Source: Parelaphostrongylus tenuis | Lineage: Eukaryota > Nematoda > Chromadorea > Rhabditida > Metastrongylidae | Reading direction: 5' to 3' | DNA: 64,000 nucleotides | Assembly: GCA_019055375.1 (NCBI GenBank) | Contig: JAHQIW010003651.1 | Coordinates: 1 to 64,000, forward strand | Shown here: positions 55,501 through 64,000 of the stretch, piece by piece | How the letters are laid out: each line of letters opens with the position of its first letter | How positions within the stretch are numbered: position 1 is the first letter of the stretch | Notes under the pieces: generated by a model | What the model was told of the DNA's origin: nothing | The model's database searches: none | The model's input: only the letters and a program-made list of their open reading frames with translations | Made by a program: the position numbers and the translations under genes

Positions 55501-58500
55501 TCACAGATGCTAGCTCAGCAAAAAGAGCGTGCAGAGTGTGAAAAGTAACTTTTCTCGATGCTACCGCACAACAAAAAGGCCTTTTCAAAGAGCACGTACA
55601 TATCATCAAGATCTAAGCTGTTTAGTGATCACTGAATCTAAAGCAGGCGCTCTGTTCAGTGAAGAAGGTCTTCTAAATGATCGTGTACCAAGACTGAGAT
55701 GCGTTGTCTCAAGCGGGTCAATTCAACCTGTTTTTAATCCAATAAGGATATGACTTGTTTTGAGCCGATATCTCTAGTGCTATATAGGCGCATATTTCGT
55801 CCTATTGGGACTCATCAGTTGCACCCTCCCTCGGTTCCGTCGATCCCTTGAGATGAAACAATCCTCCAAGGGAATCGACGCCAAGTAAAAAACTAAGCAA
55901 CCAAAGTAGGATGATGGTATTACCTGACTTTGTGGTGACCGGCAGCCGAGCTTGCGGCTTTTAGAATGATCCATACCTCTGCTATCGACCGCTCTTTTTA
56001 CAGACTCGCTCAAAATGATTTAATCAACCTGTTTTCTTCAAACACTTATGGTTGCAGAATATTTTTATAAATTCGCTTATTCCTCACTTTATCAGTTTGC
56101 AGTTTCTCCACTCCATAGGATACGTATATCGTTCCAAGAACAAGTGTCCATCGCCCAAATTTGTATTCTCGTTGACGACGATTATATGGTTAACGTTATC
56201 AGTCTGCTTAGACTCGTCTCCAAAAAAGATCCATCAAAGCCGGTAGGTTTTTTCCGTTTTGCTGATTATCCTAATTTGTACTGTATCCAGTAATCTTTCA
56301 TTACTAACAATAATCGGGGCCGATTCCCACCACCCAACCTCTCAAGCAGTCAACTATCAACGCTCATGGAATCGCGACAGCCAGGCTATCCTCGCGATTA
56401 CAAGGAGATGCGCCCAACCATGCCTCTAGCGACGTTCAACTAGACCACGTAAAAGTGAAATGAATGCTAGAACTACTGGTATCTGCCCAGGGAAAAAAGC
56501 CACATTTGAAGACGGGTCAAATCAAAAAAATTATCATTTATTTTTCATTGAAATACTATCTTTGTTCGATTCAAAACATTACATTCCACTCCGAGCTACG
56601 TTTCTAATAAGGATCAGTTAAGTAAGCAATTTCTTGCTGAATTAGATGTTGTATGTGATTCTAATCCTGGCTTCGAGCGATAGTCAATTTTCTGCTTCTC
56701 GTGGGTGGTATATGATGAAATTGCTGAGAGTATTGGTCATAACAATGCAATAGTATGATACTTAGGTTGCTTAGAGTTGAGTCGAACATATGATACTTAG
56801 TCCATTTTCGCATGTTGTACGAGTCCCAATTCTTCCATTTATCTGGTTGTGTTGCAATATTTATTCTTAAGATTGGTCATAGTTTTATGTGGGTTTGGGC
56901 TTTTGCTTGAGGATCTGATGGGTTGAATCTTGCATACATGTGGTTTTTATGTCACTGGCTCATTATTCTGACGGTCTTCCTCGAAATGCTTTTGGCCCAG
57001 TGTGGTTTCGTTCTCGGATCCTTCTTGTCTATCTCTTGTTTCATCGCATCATTTCATGACCATTCCCTCAACTTTTACTTATTGAGACATTCCTTTCTCT
57101 TCAGTTTTTCTATTTCTCCACAACATGAACAAATACTCTACCCTTCTTAACACAGTTTAGTCAGGCATATGACCGTGAAATTGAGTAACAAAATGGTCTT
57201 TTAAGAGCTTCATATTGGCTCCAAATATACGTAAGATGTGGTTTCTGCAACTATCGATCATTTTAATGTTATACGTTATCGTTGACGAGGCACCTCTGGG
57301 TGGCTGTTTGGAAGGAAAACCGTGAATGTCCTAATTGGGAGTAATGAATGCGTTTGTACCATTGATTCTCTTGTCAAATGAAGATTAGCCACTATTCTCT
57401 TTGAAGTTTCTTTTCATCTTCTTCGGATCAATACATCGCTTTGTTCAGTTGAGCATTCGATTGTTCTCTCCTTTATTTCTCCTAAATCGGCTACTTTGGT
57501 GGCCGTTCTTTTTGCACATCATATTAATCTGTTAAGCCTTTAACGTCTCTAGGGAACCGGAAGCATTTATCTTTCAGAAAAATCTTTTCTCGAATCCATC
57601 AATACGAGTATGAAACAGATATGCTGTAGAGGTCAGAAGCGCTTTCTAGGCAGTAGCTTCGCTGAACGAGGGAGTTCAAAAAGTGCATAGTTTTGGGCAT
57701 TCCACCCGTTATCACTCCTACTTCTCTGGCATGATGTTAGAATATTGCCTCGAATGACTTTCAGTATAAAAAAATTGCGTAAAGAGCTTCAAGAAACTAG
57801 TGCAAGTGGATGTATGTGAAGAAACAATCACTAATGTAGTCACTTATGTGCGCTTGCTATATGAGTAGGAGAGATATGAATTATTCTTACAGTAGTGTTT
57901 CAGAACTCAGAAAATCATGTCTGAAAATTCTTGAATAAGTTTGATAATGAGTAAAACAGTACTAGGATTCACCTAGCTCTTAACAATAACTTTAAAGGTG
58001 TAAAGTTTTTTCTGAGGACAGATTACAGCTCTCAACAACCTGGAAAAGCCTGAGATGGCTAGTTCGCAAGTCTGGGAAGTGAGATATTGTCCAGCTGGAA
58101 ATTGTGTTGGTGGTGATAGTTCTGCAGCAAATTGACAATTTAAATATTTTATAAGCGAATTCACGTATAATCATGAAGATGGTCTATAAAAACCACACAA
58201 ACGCACTTTTTTTCGATTTTTCAAAAATCTATTTCAAAAGTTCCGTCACTCCCTGAGTCCATGCTGTATTTTCAAGTGCCAGAAGCGGAACCAGTTGTGT
58301 CTTAGCTAATATGTGCAGAGTTTTTTTCATGGCGTTTCCGTAAAATATCCGACAGATACATATTGTGTTGGTGGTGATAGTTCTGCAGCAAATTGACAAA
58401 TTATGCCTTACAGCTCAATGAAAAATGAAAAAGTAAGACTAGCAATGAATCAAATTACGCATTAAATTTCAGCTGTACGAAGGGTGGATGTTTGACACCA

Positions 58501-59476
58501 CACCATTCAGATTCCGGTTTCACAAACATGCAGTTCGTTTATATTCAATAATGATTAATGTTTGCGATAATTTGAGACGATTCGTGAAGTCATCTTCCAG
58601 GTTTCTCTTGCAATGTATCCCTTTGATCGATATCCACCATACATCACAGCTGGTGCAGTATTACTATCTCATAATTCTGTTGCTCAGTTTCATCACGCTA
58701 TTCAATGTGTGAAGGTTTGTTTCTCTTTTTTTCAACTAATTTCATTCATTACCCTGTCACAAGCTGTCTCGTACATCATCAATAACTTGAGTATATTTCA
58801 TTCATCTTCAATGAGCAGCAGCTTGTTGCCTTTTTGCTTATTCAAAAAGCGCAAAACCTGCCGCTTTTTTGATGAGACTTTGAGACGTAGTCGTGAGCGA
58901 CTCTGCTGCACTATCATGCTACAGATCTATTTTGAGAAATGTACTTTAGAAGAAAATTTAGATCTCTTTCCCAGCATAGTTGACTCACTTTGATTAACAA
59001 ATTCCCTGCTTTATGTCGCACACTGATACTCAATAATATCACCATTACCATACTTTGGTAATCCATTTCGGGAAATTCATGAATAGTAAAAAGTTGCAAG
59101 TAACGTAAAATGAGCGGCTCTTTTTTATAATATCAGGTTTTTAGCGGCGATTTAAGTATTAACAAAAATGTTGATTCCCTATTGAAGTGTGGTCTGTTTG
59201 AAAACTTCGACCGTCGTTTTTTTGATATATAATAGGTTTTTGTGGTAATGCATGGAGACAACTAATCTAATACTTCAGATCTATCCATATGACGACGTTT
59301 ATGCAGGGATTCTCGCTTACCTGTTGAGAATTCCACCTACTCACAATAAGGCGTTTGTTTTCTGGAGTCGACACGTCAATAAGGAAGATTGGATTCGTGG
59401 AGACGTTATTGCTGCTCATGGGTATTCACCTAGTCAATTAATTGAAGAATTTCCATCAACGATGCAGAATTCCTAA
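52588..59476 (+). CDS. Beta-1,3-galactosyltransferase-like (GT31) type II membrane protein, 7 exons
   Basis: Golgi enzyme predicted to add a beta-1,3-linked sugar from UDP-sugar to glycans; the exact donor and acceptor are unknown. Exons: 52588-52752, 52850-52999, 53512-53699, 56103-56242, 58473-58532, 58601-58714, 59279-59476; about 338 aa after repair of two one-base losses, normal for GT31. A basic N-terminus and hydrophobic VLALLALILTSAWI form a signal anchor. Family motifs follow in order: REAIRQTWG, IVFVVGKPED, VIDTYRNNTLK, the metal-binding VDDDYMVN, YPFDRYPPYITAGAVLLS, and PYDDVYAGILAYLLRI near the C-terminus. Sequons NQT (exon 2) and NNT (exon 3) fit a lumenal domain. Frame breaks: one base short in the AAAA at 53614-53617 and one at TTCT near 56166. 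These are assembly errors or early pseudogenisation. Relatives include C. elegans bre-type enzymes, but I cannot assign orthology. Confidence 0.85.
53280..53372 (-). mobile_element. tRNA-derived SINE (family A), glycosyltransferase intron 2
   Basis: Minus strand: 'ggtagtacagtgattagcac' (A box) and 'gagttcaattcccgctc' (B box), preceded on the plus strand by the leader 'atatggagaactttgaatct'. Confidence 0.6.
53865..53960 (-). mobile_element. tRNA-derived SINE (family A), glycosyltransferase intron 3
   Basis: Minus strand: 'gtcagtagtgcaacgggtta' then 'gatccgagtcccgcc'; plus-strand leader 'gtgatgtgcaaaactt'. One of the clearest copies, only 590 bp from the previous one. Confidence 0.65.
54891..55175 (+). 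mobile_element. tRNA-derived SINE (family C), glycosyltransferase intron 3
   Basis: Head 'gtgtggtgcagtagttagag', body 'catcgataggccaaaacgag' and 'atgcatgacgcatccc', tail 'ttggttcttttatccttttc'. It matches 43150 and 44793 throughout. Confidence 0.65.
56314..56530 (+). mobile_element. SINE-like repeat (family B), 5'-truncated
   Basis: 'ctcaagcagtcaactatcaa', 'ccaggctatcctcgcgatta' and 'gaatgctagaactactggt' match 28968. It ends in 'gacgggtcaaatcaaaaaaa'. Confidence 0.65.
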
Positions 59477-59578
59477 TCAAAATTGTTTGCTTTTGTTTCT
59501 AAAACTTGTTCACTTTGTTGCAGTTCACGGGTTACTTATGCTCATTCTTTGCTCATGAGTTCTGTTAGAATTTTTTTC

Positions 59579-59584
59579 AATAAA
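59579..59584 (+). terminator. Poly(A) signal, glycosyltransferase gene
   Basis: AATAAA 103 nt after the stop codon, in a T-rich context. Confidence 0.65.
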
Positions 59585-61810
59585 GTTTATGACATATATT
59601 GTTCACCTACTGCGAACACTTAAGCTGTACCAAAGGCTGAGTTATAAGCCAATTACACTTTCTTTCTTCAGCTGCCGTGTCACTGGTCGCGAAATGCGAA
59701 CTTCGTTTCCAGTCTTAGATTTTTCGTCTGGGATTTTACACTAATTTGAAAGGTCATTTGATTTGAGTAAGTCAAGAGTGTGCGATTTGGCTCTGTTGCA
59801 TGCGGGTTCCACTTGCTCTCGAGACCTGAAGAGGGCATTTTCCTTTGAGGTCTTCGTGACTAAGATTGACTATGGGCTTGCCCTTCCTTTAGCTTACAGT
59901 GCATTTGACATCCTGTTGGCAATCGCTGACGGCTGTAGTTTTACCATTTGTCGTTGAGGGCATCACCAATCCAACCTGCTCTTTTTTGTCTGTTGATATA
60001 CACTAATCTCAGGTTTTCAACGTAAGGTGCTACTCGAAATCTCTTATCAGAGTAATTCAGGCAACGCCTGCTGGTAGCATGTTTAGTGGACTTAAAAAAT
60101 TCTTCGTCATTACTTACCGTCTAGGTTGACATGTGTGTCAATTAGTTTCAGCGCGTGATGTTCATATTCTTTTGATCTGTCACGTGAGACTCTCTTAGGG
60201 GCAGCGACGCTTGAGGAGTCGATTTTTTATGTAAATGGTACTATCACAACATTAATAACCTGCAAAATTAATAGATAAACAAAGAATGAGACATGTATTG
60301 AAAGATCAAGAGACAAAGGCTATTCAAGTAGTAGCTTGCACTAATGACATCAGAGATGCTTCTGCACTGATTTAGGAAATTTTCCGAGGAGCGTAAGTCA
60401 TAAATCATATGAAGATTGGTCATGCCAACAGTATGCTCTATAATCAAAGTTTGCTTTATGGTACTTGGGGGACAGTATTTTAGCGAAAGAAGAGGTGCTA
60501 CACATGTTCAAAGTAGGCGAAGGCGTCCTGAGACAATTATGAAATCTCATCATCCTTCCCGTGCCAAGTGGATGGAACCATTCTCAAATCTACGGCGACA
60601 GTTGAGTGTTTGAATAGTATATTAGATGACAATCGTATACACCAATGCACATTTACGTTAGAAAAGTACAGCATTAGGAGAACATTGATGGAACAGATTA
60701 TACCCCTCTTGGTAATGAATAGTCTCTAAAACAATTCAACGTTGCTCGGCGCGTTGTCGCCTCTTATGTTTTGCAAATGTGGGAGAAAGCTGTTCCATTC
60801 TTATGTGGTATCAGACCTTCATTTTACATTGCCAAGTGAACGCGCTAATATACTAAGCCTAAACAGCCTAATCCGATAAACGAAAAGCATATGAACGTAT
60901 TGAGGAAACCTTGGAGTATCAGAGTCATAGGTTTCTTCCAGAGTTTTCTCATAGCGGAGCAAAATCCCTAAATTTTGTGACAGAAATCATACGCCACGTG
61001 TGAGCTACTCTTACATCTTAGGCGACAAGAACTGCGCGCCGAGTGCGAAACTCAATATTCTTTTGGCTGCTGGAGTGCGATAAAAAGTCCTCTTCTAAAA
61101 ACAGGTAGTCCGTTGAAATTGTCGATACTCAAGTCGAATGATTTCTAAACGGCCAGGGGAAAAGCTCTGTCTAGAGAAAATGCCTAAGTGTGATACATAT
61201 TATTGTTTTATCGCTACAGCGCAGCGAAAAGTCCATTTCAAAATAAAATTAAGCTATAGAAACGTCGCGATTTGAGCTATTGATTACTTCTAAAATTCAG
61301 TAAAGCGGTAAACGCGCTGTCTGCAAAAGTTGGAAATGGGTACAGTTAACGGGAAAGTTCCCTTGGACTTGGTAATGTTGACTTGCTCGCTGTGCAATTT
61401 TTTATTACTTGACCTTCCACGTCCAGCGCTAAAAAGAGGACTTCTGGAGTAGTAACTAATCATATATCCTGTTTTGTCATCGTTATGAACCTAGACACAA
61501 ACTCGTCCTCTTCGTTCCATTCTAATCCGTGTTCGTAAAGTAAACTCTCCGCAGTTGTTGTTCTTGGCGTTGAGGTCGCCAATGATAGCCTGACCGTCGT
61601 CATGATCTTCTTTACGAGAGTTTCAAATTATTTCGAATGCTTTGGTTCGCCTTCTTTCTAGTGTCATTTCTCTACCATTTTAGTGATATCATGCTTACTT
61701 TTTGGTTTACACCAGCATGTTTTCCACAGAAGTTTCAGATGCTAGTGTGTGATAAATGCGTTATTACTAAAGGTCGTCATTACTCTGACATGGCTTCCTC
61801 CGAGGTTTAG
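59585..61810. other. Spacer without recognisable genes
   Basis: Scattered pieces resemble the long-TIR MITE interior (for example 'gaaaagctctgtctagagaa' near 61157). Short open frames at 59763 and 60416 have no splice or family support. Confidence 0.35.
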
Positions 61811-61959
61811 CATTCTCTTTGTGCTTTTACTATCCAAAGCTGTTATGTCATTACTATCGCCAATTTCTCGAAAGTCCGGCTATCTCTAAACCTGACATGA
61901 TTGAAGAAATGCAAAATTTTCCACGAACTGTCCTTTTCTTTATTGAAAACTTGCACGAG
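61811..61959 (+). other. Coding-like exon candidate cut by a MITE
   Basis: After 'cgaggtttag' a frame reads FSLCFYYPKLLCHYYRQFLE, then SPAISKPDMIEEMQNFPRTV and LFFIENLHE. The composition looks like real protein. The apparent donor (GAG|gttggt) coincides with the terminal repeat of the foldback element at 61952-62530, so the exon may have been interrupted by the insertion. Family unknown. Confidence 0.3.
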
Positions 61960-62530
61960 GTTGGTATTTTCCTTCTTTTCCTCGAAACTCGATGGCTAGC
62001 GTTTCGGCGACAACGCCTTTGTCAGAGCCTAGACGTATAAATCATATCATATTTAATTATTCGGTTAATATTTCACAAGTATCAAGAATCTAGTAGAACA
62101 GCAATCAACAGTCGTTATTCTGAAAAAACCCACCTCATTAGGTTTTTGAGAGCGGTCACCGGTCTAGGTGTGACACAATTTACAAAATAAACCTCAGTGA
62201 GACTGGAAGATGAATTTGAGATAAGGTGCCATATCACCTGTTATGTTTAGGCATACCCGCTCCTGTTCGTTTTCGGTCATTTGCGGGTTATCCAAAAAGC
62301 CTCAAAGGTTTTTCGCGCTAATGTTTTTGATTCTTATTCCAGGATTTTTACTACCACATCAAAGTCCGTATCGTTATGTTTTTCCACTCTGTGTGCCGCC
62401 AAAGGCTTACTTGTTTTGCTGCTGTCTTTTCCATCTAAGTGTTCTTTGACGCGAATCCAAAGTGGTCTTCCCGTCTCGCCTCACCATCGAATTTTGAGGA
62501 GAAGAAGGAAAATACCAACCTCGTGTAAGT
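61952..62530. mobile_element. Foldback element with about 50-90 bp inverted ends
   Basis: 'cacgaggttggtattttcct' at the left is the reverse complement of 'ggaaaataccaacctcgtg' at the right, and the match continues inward ('cttcttttcctcgaaactcg' / 'cgaattttgaggagaagaag'). No transposase. Confidence 0.8.
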
Positions 62531-63120
62531 TTTAAATATCGTAAATTTATTATTGAATTATGACATTGTATAAAAAGTTTTATTGCCCAAGTGTGAGGTT
62601 CGACCTGCGGATATTGAATAAGACCCGCGTGGTTAAAAAGAAGAAGAGAGCATCCAACTGACCATTACAACATCCAAGGAACCATCAAGTTCTCAATTCG
62701 TTATCTCGCCCATAGTGATATATTGCCCAATCGTTAGTGTAACTCTATCTCTACCGCAGCTCACCGTCTACAGTACCTCACTCATTGCCATTTTCACATG
62801 GCATCACATACTCAGCATCTCGGAAGCATTTTCAATTGTCGTTGTTATTCATCGCTGTTTTGATAATGTTCTTATGCTCATGAATGTTTGATCACCCAAG
62901 TTTGATGCACCGCTCAAATGTCCGCGTTACAAGGTATATACTCAGCAACTACAACAGTGAATCGGTACTTCAACCGCTTCGTCCTCTTCGCTTTCTTTTT
63001 TCTACTTTGCCATTATCGCGCCCTTGATCACAAGCCTCCTTACGTCTGTGATCCTTTTGTGACAGAATATGCCATTTTCGCAGCTAGCGATTCAGCAGGA
63101 ATGTGATAGAGTGATAGAGC
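62531..63120. other. Spacer downstream of the convergent genes
   Basis: AT-rich; no repeat or coding region supported. Confidence 0.4.
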
Positions 63121-63124
63121 AATA

Positions 63125-63130
63125 TTTATT
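63125..63130 (-). terminator. Poly(A) signal, sepiapterin reductase gene
   Basis: AATAAA on the minus strand, 27 nt after the stop codon. Confidence 0.7.
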
Positions 63131-63157
63131 CGAGTTTATCACATGCAATAATTATCA

Positions 63158-63529
63158 TTATGAGTTTTCATCATCGAAATAGTCAATCCTTGCTCCACTA
63201 TCGAATTTGTTCTCTTCGAGATGTTTAAGCATTTTCACTACAGTCTGTGAAGTTGTCAACGTTGTACGATGAACGCCGTGGCTTTGTGTTGTTATGTCGA
63301 GAGAAAGCTGCTCGTATATTGTCATCAAATGATTCTAAAACTATATAATATTTCACTATACTTTTAAAACGTGTTACACAGTTTCATCTCAAATAACGTA
63401 CTCTTTGGCTATAATGTCGTGCATTGTCGTATCAACAGGTCCAGGCGAGTAACTTAGTACCTTGATCGTCTCATCCTCAACGGCTAGTCCACGGAAAAAC
63501 GCTTCACGAGCTGCTTTTCCAACGGAGTA
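63158..63529 (-). CDS. Sepiapterin reductase-like SDR, last two exons (partial)
   Basis: Short-chain dehydrogenase; sepiapterin reductase makes the last NADPH-dependent reductions to tetrahydrobiopterin in the cytosol. On the minus strand, exon 63529-63398 opens with the catalytic YSVGK (YxxxK), then AAREAFFRGLAVEDETIKVL and SYSPGPVDTTM, as in animal enzymes (YCAGKAARDMLF, NYAPGPLDTDM). The last exon, 63334-63158, gives SQTVVKMLKHLEENKFDSGA, RIDYFDDENS and stop, matching the animal C-terminus ([22 protein letters not shown]). The donor between them is uncertain: TAC|gttatt keeps phase, while the stronger-looking GA|gtacgt does not. The N-terminal Rossmann part lies beyond the right edge; no further exon is visible in the 470 bp left. 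Confidence 0.85.
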
Positions 63530-64000
63530 CTGCAAAAACTGCTGTTGAAGTTGTTTAACCAGAAGACAGATATCTGATGATATGAGTTAGTTCATGAAAA
63601 TCATACAGAGAAATGAGAAAATGTTGCATATGCAGTTCAGTCGACCAAACACCTAATTCTTATTGCAGTGGCGTTTATATACCATAACGTACGGCCTAAA
63701 GGAAGCGCTTGAGTGGCGATTGATATCTATGTGTGCTTGATCTGGTGTGTATTTTCCGTAAGACCTTGAAAAGCTTCCGCCCAGTAGGTTGTTTTGTGAG
63801 TCTTCAGATCGTTTAATCCAAAGAAAGAAAAGAAGGAAAAGAAAAAGAAATTATACTTCGGAAAAAGGACCAATTTTCTGGCGCATTTGGAGGACTTCAA
63901 TATGGCGTACGTGCACTATGTCATGCGTATTGTACGCTGTGGGATAAATTCAATAGTGGCTTGGGAACATTATGTCTAACTGTTTTTGTTAGTCTTACTG
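63530..64000. other. Intron of the sepiapterin reductase-like gene
   Basis: No exon matching the NAD(P)-binding half was found, so the intron runs past the window. It contains a purine-rich tract at 63819-63852. Confidence 0.45.

Noticed and set aside
58488..58712. Long frame continuing past HKHA in the GT31 gene
   Set aside because: Splicing GCA|gttcgt to 58601 joins HKHA to VSLAMYPF, restoring the conserved motif.
1..64000. CRISPR array, bacterial operon, phage or origin features
   Set aside because: The window is eukaryotic with spliced genes; no regularly spaced identical repeats with unique spacers were seen.

Overview
The window looks like a chromosome from a clade V (strongylid, probably hookworm-like) nematode. 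The genes are cut into many short exons of 80-250 bp with TTTCAG-type acceptors, the DNA is AT-rich, the conserved proteins are animal, and introns and spacers are packed with tRNA-derived SINEs, foldback MITEs and broken RTE-type LINEs. The organism is an inference; no rRNA or mitochondrial marker is present.

Layout. 0.4-1.25 kb: a short three-exon gene of unknown function. 3.5-13.4 kb: a diverged tandem duplication of one non-conserved locus. Unit 1 is split by a 1.4 kb inverted-repeat element; unit 2 is split by an RTE LINE and a mariner remnant. 13.4-19.1 kb: gene remnants, SINEs, a second RTE fragment and a decayed copy of the XPG promoter plus first exon. 19.4-29.5 kb (+): a complete XPG/ERCC5/Rad2 nuclease gene in 17 exons. 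29.5-39.5 kb: no recognisable gene, with a 250-bp direct duplication, minisatellites and a telomere-like repeat. 39.5-51.7 kb (+): a 19-exon BTB-BACK-Kelch gene matching IVNS1ABP (nematode ivns-1). 52.6-59.5 kb (+): a 7-exon type II membrane beta-1,3-glycosyltransferase (GT31). 59.5-63.1 kb: spacer with a MITE and one coding-like segment. 63.16 kb to the right edge (-): the 3' end of a sepiapterin reductase gene.

The conserved genes do unrelated jobs: nucleotide-excision repair, Kelch adaptor/actin biology, Golgi glycosylation and tetrahydrobiopterin synthesis. Nothing suggests a shared pathway, and intergenic spacing gives no clear operon. The most notable feature is local duplication and exon decay. 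The XPG locus carries a dead copy of exon 1 upstream and a dead copy of exon 4 in a later intron. Three single-base frame breaks sit in otherwise intact conserved exons (one in ivns-1, two in the glycosyltransferase). They are either assembly errors or early decay.

All exon boundaries were read by eye from splice consensus, reading phase and remembered family conservation. No alignment or search was run. Repeat boundaries are approximate, usually within 10-30 bp.
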